A DNA stretch of 64,000 nt from Planctomycetota bacterium (GCA_016776905.1 JADHSM010000005.1:121403-185402), one strand, 5' to 3'. Counted from the stretch's first letter, positions 27,854-37,340 are shown. The notes: generated by a model not told the origin, from the letters alone. A program made the numbers and translations.

Positions 27854-28444
27854 ATGGATAAAAGAAAAGCCTTCTGGACAATGTGGGCTGTGATTCCTGT
27901 TCTCGTCGCTATTTGGTGGTTCGGGCCCGGACAAGATCTTCAAGCCCGAACACGTCTCTCTTCCATCGTAGATGAGGCGAGAACCTGCATAGAAGCCGAA
28001 GACTGGAAAAAAGCAGTCGAGTTGTATCAGCAAGCCATCGGAGACGTCCCCTCAGACGATGAAGAAGCTCTCCTATGGTTACGTTTACAAACCAGTCATG
28101 CAGAGTTCATGTCCGGATATACATGGGCTGGAATCTCCGCCATGGAAGAAGTCATGAACGAAGCGGGACAGAGCCAACCCGAACTTGCTCGAGATGCACG
28201 AGCCAAAATCGCTGCCGCCCAATACTTTGCAACTTGGAAACTTCGTCTCGAAGGAGCCAAGCCAGAAGTCTGGAAGCCAGAAGCTGAAAAAGCGCGTCAA
28301 CACTTCCGCCTTCTCGCAGAAGACGCGGAAAACAACAATCTTGCTGGCGCAGCCGACTTGAAGAAAAACGTCGAGTCTGTCATTTGGCTTGAACGGATGG
28401 ATCTCGCAGAACTCAAAGCGCTACCTTTACCTGGTGGATGCTGA
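27854..28444 (+). CDS. Membrane-anchored TPR-like protein of the Bat operon
   Basis: 196 residues. One N-terminal membrane helix (MWAVIPVLVAIWWFG) leads into a helical domain whose AEDWKKAVELYQQAIGDVPSD unit is a tetratricopeptide repeat; two more weaker helical pairs follow. BatC/BatE-type TPR proteins commonly close Bat operons, which fits its place 79 bases after the second VWA gene, with a GAAAGGA ribosome site. A strong terminator lies about 150 bases downstream. Confidence 0.7.
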   Translation: MDKRKAFWTMWAVIPVLVAIWWFGPGQDLQARTRLSSIVDEARTCIEAEDWKKAVELYQQAIGDVPSDDEEALLWLRLQTSHAEFMSGYTWAGISAMEEVMNEAGQSQPELARDARAKIAAAQYFATWKLRLEGAKPEVWKPEAEKARQHFRLLAEDAENNNLAGAADLKKNVESVIWLERMDLAELKALPLPGGC

Positions 28445-28591
28445 CAGGGTTCTGGGCTCCTCGGTTCGAAGGGCAATAACGGCAAACCGCAAATCAGTGA
28501 TAGTCGTGGGAAATCCAATAATGTCGGAGCCTCTAGGGCTCGCGCGACAGGTGGAGGCTCCTGAGTTCAGGTTATTTGATTTTGATAAAAT

Positions 28592-28627
28592 AAAGACCCC
28601 CGCAACCCTGAGGTTGCGGGGGTCTTT
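28592..28627 (+). terminator. Strong intrinsic terminator after the Bat operon
   Basis: A perfect 16-base-pair stem (AAAGACCCCCGCAACC, 28592-28607, pairing with 28612-28627) with a four-base CTGA loop and a T run at the 3' arm. It lies about 150 bases after the last Bat-operon gene and insulates the following 1233-residue gene. Confidence 0.93.
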
Positions 28628-28740
28628 TGTTGCATTGATGACCGATGTCGGCGAACCTGTACAAATCATCTGTTTCAGTCGCAGCTGATTTCCCGATTGT
28701 GCTGAGAGTCCCTTCTATAAGCTCAATAGAAAGAACACCG

Positions 28741-31700
28741 ATGCCAGCTAAATTGCACTCTGTGATCCTGATTCAATTTTCAATCCTGTTCGTAACATTG
28801 TTTCTCATACCAGCAGGGCTCTCTGCCCAATGCGGCGGTGCCTTACCGCTGGTGCCGGTTCAACGTGTTCAGCCGATTCAACCCGCCAGCCTCATTCAAG
28901 GCCTGACTGCACCCACTCAGGTTCCGATCATTATCATCGGTGAAGATGGTCAGCCAGTTATCTTCGAACCCTCAGAGACAGATGCTATTCCTCAAACCTC
29001 TAGTACCTCAAAAGAAGCTGTTAACGAAAATGACTCCTTCAAATCCGCAATCGAAAACTTGTCTCTCTCTAACAAAACAGCAGAGCAATTGATTCAAGCC
29101 AAGCAAAAGTTGATCCTTGAGCCCGAGCTTGTCCCTGATGAAAACGCCAAGATTTCAGAAAAGGTGGAGTATCTCAAAGTACTCATCAATGCCTCCGACT
29201 GGGAAGCAATGGCGGCCCTCATCGCTACCGAGGAAGATTGTGATCACTGCCTCGATGCGGTCATAAGAAAGTTAGCCCCGATCGATCAATCTAGTACTCC
29301 ACAAGACATTCTTCGCTTACTCGCCTTGAGAACTTCTACCCTCGATAGAGAGACGCTACAAAGTTTGGGACAACTCTTAAAAAGAGCCCGAACTAAAGGC
29401 AGTACAGCCCATTTGGTGAGAAAACTCGACGAAGGATTACCATTCATTGGTGGAAGCGACTCAGAGACGAGGGGCATGGCCTGTGAACTGCTCATCGAAG
29501 CAGGGCTTCATCAGGAAACACTGGGATTCATGGCCCCCCTCCCAGAAGACGGCACTGCACCCGCCGATCTAAAATATCGACATGCCGTATACCATGTTGC
29601 GGTTGTCACAGATTCTAATAGTAGCGAGCTAGATCGGCGCAACTCTTCGATTCTAGCTGCAGATTTACTGACTGAAATATTCTCAAACGCGACGATAAAA
29701 TCTGAACTACGTACCCGTTCTCTTACTGCTTTTTTAGAGCTACTTCCAAATCTCGACGAAGAATGGAAGCAAAACTGGTTTAGCACTGCATTTTCAGCTC
29801 AGACTGGATCCGTAAATCTTCTAGTTTTACGGCTAATTGAACAACATGCGCTCTTATCAAAAAACAGCAACGTACCGGCAGCGGATCTCTTAAAAGTACT
29901 GCGGTCTTTACATGAGATTGCAAGCAAGCTAGTGCTTTTAGAAAGCGGATCAGATCAGAGAACTGACCTTTTCAATAACATTGCTCAGGTTTACATCATT
30001 GAAATGAATAAGTCCCTAGGCACTTCGAACCGCGCCACGGGAATGGGTCGCAGAAACAGCTCAATAGAACTTCCAGATCTAGCTCGTATATGTCCCGATA
30101 CGGCATGGTTAGCAGCGGTCTCACCCGGCATTCGCCAACCTCTAGCCAATAAGTCTATTCAGGTTCTAGCGAACCAAGATGACCCCAAAAAAGCCCTGGC
30201 TTTCGTAACCTACAGTTGCACCGATAACTCGATGGACCCGAATGAGTTATCTGCGGGCCTGATCGAATCCTGGTCCAAGAACCTTGACCCCAACAGGCCC
30301 GACGAGGACTTCTTTGAAAGAAGATTCATCACCTCTTCTGGTGTCTACTACCCAAACATGATGGGGCAAGCCAGTGCACCGCTCACACGCTCAAAGCAAC
30401 GAAGAAGCCTGAAACAACTTGCAGAAGTACTCTTGGAGTTCAAGAAGCTCGGCCTTGAAGATCTTGATTGGCCCGGTTTGGTAAATGCATTCACCGTGAG
30501 CCACAGTAGGGCTGAGGTCTATCGGAACGAAGATATCGAAAGAATTTTTGGGCCTATTGCTGACTTAGATCCCGAAATATCTATCGAACTCGCTCGCAGT
30601 CTTTGGAAGAGGCTGCAAAGAAACTGGCGCGATCCATCCGTTCAAAAAGCTGCGGGAACTCGCAGAACGACAAAAGAGATTCAGCAGGAAGTCGAAAGAG
30701 GCTATTCGTTGGGTCAGATCCTCTGTGAATCGGCACTGAACAAAGTAGAAGAGTCATGGAATGCCCGCGTCATCAGTGCAAACTTGTTCTTTGATCTTGG
30801 AGAATTTTGGCGTGAGTTGGATCCGGATCTCGAGAGATACATCCCACAACGCGAAGCCGCTTTCTCGAACTACCTTGAAGCCAGCACCCTCTATGTCGAT
30901 CAATTGAAGTTGGGAAAACAATCGACGAGCTCTCTTCTTTTTCTTCAATGGTTCACCACTGCACTAGGCGCCAGCGAATTAAGTTTTTTAACGGTGACAA
31001 CCAGCCCTGAAAATGATCAAGTACTCAAAATAATTGAAGTCTTTGATAGCCTCGACCCCCTCCAAAAATTCGCTCATATCGAACAATTCTCTTCAGCGGT
31101 GGAAGGCGCCATCGCACGGGTTCCCGCGGATCTTCGATCGCGATTTGTCAGACACGCCATGCGCATCATCCGTAATCACCCTGCTGGCACCGGCACAAAA
31201 AGATTGGCATTACTTTATGACGATCTTGAATCGGAAGTGGAATTCCACTGCCAGATCGATGGCAGCTCCGATGTTGGGACAGACCCTTTCGGACTCCACT
31301 TGTCACTGAGATACACAGATGCTCTCGATCGCGAATCAAAAGGTTTTGATATTTATCTTCGCAATCAGGTATATATCCCTCTTGCTCAACAGCCCATGGA
31401 TTACAAAGACGATCTTGAAGGTCGCATACGAGAAGCATTCTCGGAGCATTTTGAAATTGTGGCGATCCAGTTCAACGATCCAGACTTTAAACCCTATTCA
31501 TTTAATCGTCCTGGGTGGATGGAGAAATCTTTCGCCTACATCATCATGGAAGCAAAAGATGCATCCGTGGATCTTATCCCAGAAGTTCGTATTGATTTAG
31601 ATTTCGAAGACGGAACCAATGGTTCTGTAAGAATTCCTGTCACCTCTCCGGTCATTCCTATCGTTGCCTCGACGGAGAGCATTCCTCGTCCTACACATGG

Positions 31701-32442
31701 TACCCAGCAGGTCGAGATGACCCTCGACGACAGGGAGCTTGAAAAAGGCTATTTGTCACTCGAAATATTGGCCGACGGCCTTGGAGTAATACCTCCACTA
31801 GACGTTCTTGTTCCAGGATTAAATCAAGCCTTTGCTGATTCTGGATTTATTCCTGCAGAAGCAGACGCGCTACTTGATAACGGATTAAACATCACAGAGA
31901 TGCACGATGATCTTCTCACCTCTGTCGCTACTGCATCTCCTATTGTGGCAAAAACTGAACGCTCTTGGACTCTTCGCTTTAACCAAGATAATTCTACAAG
32001 CACGAAAGCTAATTTTTCATTCCCGCCGGTCTCATCGGGTACACAAAGAGTCTGCAAAAAATATACTGATTTCGACATCGTCGAACTAGATTCCTCCCAA
32101 GTCACGCTACAAGTCACCAAAGCCTCGTCATGGCTCTGGTGGACATTTTTCGCAAGTCTTCTCGCTCTTGGTACGGGTTGGCTCTTCCTTAGAAAGCCCG
32201 TAGAAGAATTCAGTGACTCCTTAAAAGTAGAACTGCCATCTCAACTCAGCGGGCTCAGTCTTGTTCACTTCCTTCGTCAACTTGAAAGTAAACAGTTGAT
32301 CGATATCGACCTCCTCAATGAACTTCATGCCGATATCCAACTCATTGAATCGACCCACTTTTCGCAACATCCCGCTGAAGATATGGAAAATCCAAGCTTG
32401 GAAACTATTGGCGAAAAATGGCGCAATAGGGCGAACGCATAG
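28741..32442 (+). CDS. Very large exported, C-terminally membrane-anchored protein, unknown
   Basis: 1233 residues from ATG 28741 (an open frame to 28645 is upstream but lacks a signal-like start). A signal peptide (about 9-30, ending GLSAQ) comes first. Residues about 90-700 are mostly amphipathic helices with an early DCDHC (CxxC), suggestive of a HEAT/TPR-like solenoid. About 830-1110 is beta-rich. One membrane helix (SSWLWWTFFASLLALGTGWLFL, near 1125-1148) leaves a cytoplasmic tail of about 85 residues with Leu-rich helices. No catalytic motif is evident. It follows the Bat operon but is separated from it by a terminator, so membership is not supported. Confidence 0.65.
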   Translation: MPAKLHSVILIQFSILFVTLFLIPAGLSAQCGGALPLVPVQRVQPIQPASLIQGLTAPTQVPIIIIGEDGQPVIFEPSETDAIPQTSSTSKEAVNENDSFKSAIENLSLSNKTAEQLIQAKQKLILEPELVPDENAKISEKVEYLKVLINASDWEAMAALIATEEDCDHCLDAVIRKLAPIDQSSTPQDILRLLALRTSTLDRETLQSLGQLLKRARTKGSTAHLVRKLDEGLPFIGGSDSETRGMACELLIEAGLHQETLGFMAPLPEDGTAPADLKYRHAVYHVAVVTDSNSSELDRRNSSILAADLLTEIFSNATIKSELRTRSLTAFLELLPNLDEEWKQNWFSTAFSAQTGSVNLLVLRLIEQHALLSKNSNVPAADLLKVLRSLHEIASKLVLLESGSDQRTDLFNNIAQVYIIEMNKSLGTSNRATGMGRRNSSIELPDLARICPDTAWLAAVSPGIRQPLANKSIQVLANQDDPKKALAFVTYSCTDNSMDPNELSAGLIESWSKNLDPNRPDEDFFERRFITSSGVYYPNMMGQASAPLTRSKQRRSLKQLAEVLLEFKKLGLEDLDWPGLVNAFTVSHSRAEVYRNEDIERIFGPIADLDPEISIELARSLWKRLQRNWRDPSVQKAAGTRRTTKEIQQEVERGYSLGQILCESALNKVEESWNARVISANLFFDLGEFWRELDPDLERYIPQREAAFSNYLEASTLYVDQLKLGKQSTSSLLFLQWFTTALGASELSFLTVTTSPENDQVLKIIEVFDSLDPLQKFAHIEQFSSAVEGAIARVPADLRSRFVRHAMRIIRNHPAGTGTKRLALLYDDLESEVEFHCQIDGSSDVGTDPFGLHLSLRYTDALDRESKGFDIYLRNQVYIPLAQQPMDYKDDLEGRIREAFSEHFEIVAIQFNDPDFKPYSFNRPGWMEKSFAYIIMEAKDASVDLIPEVRIDLDFEDGTNGSVRIPVTSPVIPIVASTESIPRPTHGTQQVEMTLDDRELEKGYLSLEILADGLGVIPPLDVLVPGLNQAFADSGFIPAEADALLDNGLNITEMHDDLLTSVATASPIVAKTERSWTLRFNQDNSTSTKANFSFPPVSSGTQRVCKKYTDFDIVELDSSQVTLQVTKASSWLWWTFFASLLALGTGWLFLRKPVEEFSDSLKVELPSQLSGLSLVHFLRQLESKQLIDIDLLNELHADIQLIESTHFSQHPAEDMENPSLETIGEKWRNRANA

Positions 32443-32999
32443 CCCATTGATCAAAATATTTTTTGAATAGAACATTCAAAAACGCGACTTCTCTGTCTAA
32501 CCTGTCAGTTTCACGCCCCAAATTTATCGTCTCTTGAGACTGCTCGCTGCGATCGTATGTTAACTATCGGCAATTATCGACCTTCCTAAATGTTTAAATT
32601 CTGTGTCGTAACTGCAAATTGAACGGCTCTGTGTTACTCAGTCTGTATACCAACTCTAAGACCAAAACGAAGAGTTTACATAACTCAATTGATCGAGATC
32701 CATCGATATAATGAACCCGCTAACTTGATGTTGAAACAATCCGTGACGGTCGTATTCTTGAGTTATCAAAAGATTGTGGATGAACTTCCTGTTAAACGAA
32801 GTACCGCAGATCTTGTTTGTTATCACAAGGCGAACTCAGGGAGGTTATCGGAGTTTGACTAGCGTTACCTATAGTCTCCGACGGCTTAACGGATTTGCCC
32901 TCTGTTAACGAGACTTCAGTTTTGTATTTTTTGATAATTATATGTATTGGGGACTGCGCTTAAGCAGCCACAAACAGTTTGCGAGAGGACATTTTTTCT
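32443..32999. other. 557-base gene-free, AT-rich region
   Basis: No supported reading frame was found on either strand. A consensus TATAAT hexamer is at 32707-32712 and a GCGAGAGGAC ribosome-site-like stretch is at 32981-32990, just before the ATG at 33000. The region probably carries the promoter for the secreted-protein gene downstream. No repeat or RNA signature stood out. Confidence 0.5.
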
Positions 33000-34421
33000 A
33001 TGAGAACTTTTTTCCGTCTTTCGACGATTTTCTTGGCCTTTGTGGTCGCAGCACCACTCTCTGCTCAAATTGCAGAGATTAAAATACCAGGGCCTGACGG
33101 CTTGTGGGGTACAGCAGACGACACCACAACATTTGTCCAGCGTGATACCAATCTACGCTTTTTCAACACAGAAGGACCTGCATGGGATCTTGATGCCGTA
33201 AGAGGAACCTTCTCTGCGGTTGGAAAAATCATCACCGTGCCGGTGACTCTGAACGGTCAACCATTCTTCATTGATGCTACTGAGCAAGTCGAGCTTGGCA
33301 TCAACGGCGAAATCCTTCACGGACCCGTGAATACTGCTGAGTTTGACAGAATGGAAGATGCTAATGCTATTGGCGATTCTCCATACTTAAGCTTCGGCAG
33401 CACCTCTCTTTCTGACCTGGCCGCAACTCCAGGTGGCGGACCGCTCCGCTCCGGCGCAACGCGTCCTCTCTTCTCAACTCAGGAAGCTTTCCTAGCAACT
33501 GGGTTCGAAGGCGTCACAACTCGTCGCACAAGAGATTTGGCCGTTTACGAAGCCATCAGGGACAACCACTTTAATCTTGTTGAGAAGGCTCTTGCCCTTC
33601 CAGGAATCGCAGCCAACCTTCCGGCTGACTTCAGACCCCGTGCAGGTCTTATTGACGATGGCGACGGCGGAGTCGAGCGCATCTACCCGATGCAGTCTGG
33701 TGGAACGTACAAAAGTGCTGGCCACGTTTACCGCGATACAACTAATGGTAATGAGTACTTAATCCCGGATACGGTCAACGTTGTTGAGCTTTCCGAGAAC
33801 ACCGCTGCAGGTGAAGTCACATTTGTCTCCTACGGTGACATGGCTACAGGAACTCCTGACTGCTTCATCATCGACGGACTTCTTTGCATGTTTAACCAAG
33901 ACCCACGCTTCCCAGCAGAAGTCTTTGGTGCATTCGAGCAAACCATTCCGCGTAGTATGTTCCTCAACCAAATGCAGGGTCGCGGAATTGACCTTGTTGG
34001 ATACATGGTGGGTGACCACGTCATGTACGCCATGGAGGTTTTCACTGATCTTGTCAATCTTGACGGAGTAGTTGAAGTTTCCGTGGAGCGCTGGCGCTTC
34101 CGTGACGGTGGTAACGAGATTCGTTTCCGCGGTGGTGTAGATGAGCCCACGGATATTACTCTTGTTGCCATCATTCAAGATGCGAATGGCGCAACGCTTG
34201 AGTTCAATATTCCTCTGGCCGCTGCTGTTGACGAGAATGGTGCGCCCTCACCAGGTGCCCAGTTCGGTGCTCGCCTTGAGTTCGACCTGGTCCCCACTCA
34301 AAACGTCGCAGGGATCACTGAAGTGACTCTTGAGGCGCGTCATCCAACTCTTGGTGTCGTCTCTACTGAGACCTTCAATCGTTGTGAAGTTGACCCCGGT
34401 AGTTGCGAAGGCGACGGGTAA
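33000..34421 (+). CDS. Abundant-looking secreted protein, unknown family
   Basis: 473 residues. A signal peptide (MRTFFRLSTIFLAFVVAAPLSAQ) gives a mature protein starting near IAEIKIPGPDGLWGTADD, a GPDGxxGTADDT opening that recurs in secreted proteins of this lineage from memory. The body is acidic and largely beta, with two strand-rich halves and Cys only near the C-terminus (CEVDPGSCEGDG). There is no enzyme motif. A single gene with a long leader, a canonical terminator 30 bases after its stop and a preference for GAG/CTT/GGT-type codons suggest strong independent expression; this is an inference. Function unknown. Confidence 0.65.
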   Translation: MRTFFRLSTIFLAFVVAAPLSAQIAEIKIPGPDGLWGTADDTTTFVQRDTNLRFFNTEGPAWDLDAVRGTFSAVGKIITVPVTLNGQPFFIDATEQVELGINGEILHGPVNTAEFDRMEDANAIGDSPYLSFGSTSLSDLAATPGGGPLRSGATRPLFSTQEAFLATGFEGVTTRRTRDLAVYEAIRDNHFNLVEKALALPGIAANLPADFRPRAGLIDDGDGGVERIYPMQSGGTYKSAGHVYRDTTNGNEYLIPDTVNVVELSENTAAGEVTFVSYGDMATGTPDCFIIDGLLCMFNQDPRFPAEVFGAFEQTIPRSMFLNQMQGRGIDLVGYMVGDHVMYAMEVFTDLVNLDGVVEVSVERWRFRDGGNEIRFRGGVDEPTDITLVAIIQDANGATLEFNIPLAAAVDENGAPSPGAQFGARLEFDLVPTQNVAGITEVTLEARHPTLGVVSTETFNRCEVDPGSCEGDG

Positions 34422-34451
34422 GCAAGAATCTCATTCGAGATTTAACTTAAT

Positions 34452-34486
34452 AAAAGCCCCGGCGATAAAATCGCCGGGGCTTTTTT
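34452..34486 (+). terminator. Strong intrinsic terminator
   Basis: A perfect 15-base-pair stem (AAAAGCCCCGGCGAT at 34452-34466 with 34470-34484), AAA loop, and six Ts. It sits 30 bases after the stop of the secreted-protein gene. Confidence 0.95.
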
Positions 34487-34522
34487 CTGTGTATTTTTAT
34501 TCCTGCCTAGCATTATGACGCT

Positions 34523-35191
34523 ATGACATTTTCAAATCCCACCAACAACTATCATCTCGTTTCAGAGTACTACGATCTCCTCGCAGATGTTTGGTCAGCA
34601 GGGTCGATTCACAAGGTTAATTCTTATGTTATTAATAAATCGCATTCTTACCGCAGACTTCTCATCATCGGCCCAGGGACATGTAGGGGTTTCCACAAAC
34701 TTCCACAAGATAACAGCCATATTCACCTCATAGATAACTCGCCTGAAATGCTAGAAAAGTCACACGAGGAACTCAAAGACTTCGATCCCTCTCGTTTAAA
34801 GATTTCAATTCAAGATTTCAGAAATCACGTGCCTGAAGAAAAATACGACTTTATTTGGTTCCCGTTTCTTCTTAATGTTTTTAAACCGAAAGAAGTCACT
34901 ACGATTTTAAACATGTCTAAGAGTTGGCTCTCGCCATTCGGCCGTGTCTATATCAGCGATTTCGCCGATCCAGATCCGACTCAACTCTTATCTCGAGGCC
35001 TTCAGCAAGCTTGGCATGGGATACCTATGATATTTTTCCATCTGGTAACAGGGAATGCATGGCACTCGATCCATCACATGGGAAAGCTGATTGACGATTC
35101 AAATTTAGAACTAGAAAGAACTGTTTCATTTCCTATTTCGAAAATTGGCCCTCAGTGGATAAGGAGTTATGAGTGCAAGAATCCGCTCTAA
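34523..35191 (+). CDS. Class I SAM-dependent methyltransferase
   Basis: 222 residues. LLIIGPGTCRG forms motif I (a variant G-x-G-x-x-x-G), HLIDNSPEML is motif II with an acidic ribose-binding residue, and YDFIWFPFLLNVF plus GRVYISDF make the later strands. The substrate cannot be read. ATG 34523 has no clear ribosome site. Its last 19 bases overlap the UbiA-like gene, so the pair is probably one transcript. Base composition is clearly more AT-rich than the housekeeping genes nearby. Confidence 0.72.
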   Translation: MTFSNPTNNYHLVSEYYDLLADVWSAGSIHKVNSYVINKSHSYRRLLIIGPGTCRGFHKLPQDNSHIHLIDNSPEMLEKSHEELKDFDPSRLKISIQDFRNHVPEEKYDFIWFPFLLNVFKPKEVTTILNMSKSWLSPFGRVYISDFADPDPTQLLSRGLQQAWHGIPMIFFHLVTGNAWHSIHHMGKLIDDSNLELERTVSFPISKIGPQWIRSYECKNPL

Positions 35192-36099
35192 GGAGCTTCA
35201 TCAACTCTTCTATCCGTTATCGCTGGAGCTCTGCATTAGCGGTCTTGGGATATGCGGCTATTTTCTTATTACTGATGTATTCACAAACTCAAGAATCTGA
35301 ACCACAGCTCTCTATCAACTATTTTTTTTCTCCAGCTAACAATTTCAACCCGGGACTACTGAACTATTTTTTGTCATTAGGGGCATTCACATTGTGTGTA
35401 TACCTCTACGATTCTTATGCCGACGCAACATATGAAAAAATTCGTGGTCGCAATGCACATAGCTCTAATAAAACTGCGCCATGGAGATTCTTAACTTTAT
35501 CGATCTCATTTGGTTTACTCGCAATATACATCGCCGAGCCTCTAGGCGTATTGGAGAAGCACCGAGGCCTTTTCGGATTCGGGGCTATCTTTATCGCTTT
35601 TTATTTTTCACCATTCGCGACAAAGATAAAAAATATGGGTCTATTCGCTCTACCTATTAAATGGATTTATGTTTCAACATTGATCACAGTCGCCGTCGTT
35701 ACTTTCATATCTTCGTTCTTAAATCTGAATAATCTAAAAGCACACCCCTTGAACGTTTATTGTTCAATTATCCAACTCTTCTTGCTCGTCCTCGGAAATC
35801 TCGTTCTCAGTGATTTCAAAGATTCAAGAATTGACTCTACTGACGATAGGAAAGCGCAATTTTCATTCGGATACTCGGGCGCAAATTTATTACTGTTGAT
35901 TCTTATGGTTCTTTGGGTATCAACTTCACTTGTTCGTAACGATTCGATCTCATTGTTAGAAATCGCTCCTGGAATTTTCTGTTTCGGAGTTTTGCTTCTT
36001 GGCTTATCAACAAAAAACAAACTCTTCTTATCAACCATTATGGCTGATCTTTCTCCGCTGACATTTCTTGTCATTCGGGAAGCAATCTTGTTCTACTGA
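35173..36099 (+). CDS. UbiA-superfamily-like membrane protein
   Basis: 308 residues with about eight to nine membrane helices. A first cytoplasmic loop reads CVYLYDSYADATYEK and a second reads NLVLSDFKDSRIDSTDDRK, an arrangement reminiscent of the two Asp-rich motifs of UbiA prenyltransferases (N-D-x-x-D and D-x-x-x-D). The motifs are degenerate, with Y in place of the first Asn. AAGGAG seven bases before GTG 35173 supports the start. Pairing with a methyltransferase fits a quinone or isoprenoid modification step, but this is speculative. Confidence 0.5.
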   Translation: MQESALRSFINSSIRYRWSSALAVLGYAAIFLLLMYSQTQESEPQLSINYFFSPANNFNPGLLNYFLSLGAFTLCVYLYDSYADATYEKIRGRNAHSSNKTAPWRFLTLSISFGLLAIYIAEPLGVLEKHRGLFGFGAIFIAFYFSPFATKIKNMGLFALPIKWIYVSTLITVAVVTFISSFLNLNNLKAHPLNVYCSIIQLFLLVLGNLVLSDFKDSRIDSTDDRKAQFSFGYSGANLLLLILMVLWVSTSLVRNDSISLLEIAPGIFCFGVLLLGLSTKNKLFLSTIMADLSPLTFLVIREAILFY

Positions 36100-36129
36100 G
36101 AAATAGTTCTATTGGGATACAGTTCGACT

Positions 36130-36819
36130 CTAGTGATTCAGGACTGACCAGACCAACTCGTCACCCTTAACCACAGCCACCGCCTCAACTCCATGCCCGC
36201 CTTCAACTTCGACTCTAACGGCTTCGGTCAGTGGGGCCTCAGGGCATTCGACCCAGATTTCTTGCAGCTTTCCCAACTGTGGATCTGGACCGCTATAAAC
36301 TTCTATCCAGTGTCCCCACCGATTTTTAACTTCGACTGACATGAGGGTCCCAGGAACGGCCCCTTGGACAATGACGATAGACTCTGGCTGCACACCTTCT
36401 TCAAATACAAAATCATGCACAGGGCTCTCCGAGTCAGGAGAGCTGGATTCTTCATAAGTTAATGAAGAATTTTTCAAATACTCAGCTTCGGTTTGGCCTT
36501 CTGATTTCCTGAAAGACTCAATTTCACTCTTAAAACCCTCCAGCATCGCCATCATCTGGGGTTCCTTAGAACTTTCTCGATAACTGGCGATTTGCCCCTC
36601 AAGACGTTCAATGCGTACGAGAAGATCTTCGATATCGACCTGCTCTTTTCCCGGTGAACTCGCCTCTGCCCTAGCGGGGACGGAGAGAGTGGCTGTTGTG
36701 CCCGTTATTTCCTCAGGGTGGCTATCCTGCGTGAGACTGACCACGGCCATACAACTCCCACAAATCAAACTTGTGAGCATTACGGCAATAATCAGCGGAT
36801 TTTTGGTCATCATTGGCAT
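36130..36819 (-). CDS. Exported coiled-coil protein, unknown
   Basis: 229 residues from ATG 36819, chosen because GGAGGAT lies eight bases upstream; longer frames exist but overlap the clpS start. A signal/anchor segment (LIIAVMLTSLICGSCMAVV) contains an early Cys that could be lipidated but is not in a clear lipobox. Residues about 60-110 look coiled coil (DIEDLLVRIERLEGQIASYRES). A C-terminal beta domain follows. It is divergent from clpS. No family recognised. Confidence 0.55.
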   Translation of the reverse strand: MPMMTKNPLIIAVMLTSLICGSCMAVVSLTQDSHPEEITGTTATLSVPARAEASSPGKEQVDIEDLLVRIERLEGQIASYRESSKEPQMMAMLEGFKSEIESFRKSEGQTEAEYLKNSSLTYEESSSPDSESPVHDFVFEEGVQPESIVIVQGAVPGTLMSVEVKNRWGHWIEVYSGPDPQLGKLQEIWVECPEAPLTEAVRVEVEGGHGVEAVAVVKGDELVWSVLNH

Positions 36820-36919
36820 CGTTGAATCCTCCATTAAAGGATACGATGCCCAGTGAAACCTGCCCAAATCGGGCCGAGGTAGCAAGATCGTAAAATTTGA
36901 TAAGGTGTACCCATTGAAC

Positions 36920-37327
36920 ATGCTTGACGATTCTCTTCAAAGTTTTATTACTTCGAGAATCATTCCGCAAAGTCAAAGGTTCGCTTCTTCAGAAGATCCT
37001 ATCGATACGTATCACGCTTTTAATGAGCACGGTGACCCAGATAGTCTTCCAGAAGAAGAGCGTGAATCTTCTGTGGCATTGGAAGAACAAACTGAGCGGC
37101 TCTGGAAGGTCATTGTCTGGAACGACCCCGTAAACCTGATGAGTTACGTGGTCTATGTCCTACAAAAACTATTCGGATTTTCACAAGAGGTCGCAACACA
37201 TCACATGCTCGAAATTCATCAAGAGGGAAAATCTATCGTACAGCTGACAGAACAGGAAAAGGGAGAAAGGTTTGTTAGCCATCTCCACTCCTACGGTCTG
37301 CAAGCCACTTTAGAAAAAGACGAGTAG
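36920..37327 (+). CDS. clpS: ClpS-type N-degron adaptor with N-terminal extension
   Basis: 135 residues from ATG 36920. The C-terminal 80 residues are a ClpS domain: LWKVIVWNDPVNLMSYVVYVLQKLFGFS (the N-D pair that holds the degron amino group), then THHMLEIHQEGKS (conserved His) and LTEQEKGERFVSHLHSYGLQATLE. The N-terminal extension of about 50 residues, acidic and Ser/Glu-rich, is longer than in E. coli ClpS. ClpS hands N-degron substrates to ClpA-type unfoldases. It is 13 bases upstream of the cyclase gene, suggesting one operon. Confidence 0.88.
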   Translation: MLDDSLQSFITSRIIPQSQRFASSEDPIDTYHAFNEHGDPDSLPEEERESSVALEEQTERLWKVIVWNDPVNLMSYVVYVLQKLFGFSQEVATHHMLEIHQEGKSIVQLTEQEKGERFVSHLHSYGLQATLEKDE

Positions 37328-37340
37328 AAAGAATCCAGCC

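Noticed and set aside
28526..28561. GGAGCCTC...GAGGCTCC inverted repeat as a second terminator
   Set aside because: Loop of 20 bases and no T run; the true terminator is 31 bases further on.
28741..32442. Assigning the 1233-residue protein as BatD
   Set aside because: A C-terminal membrane helix fits, but the helical N-terminal half and the intervening terminator do not.
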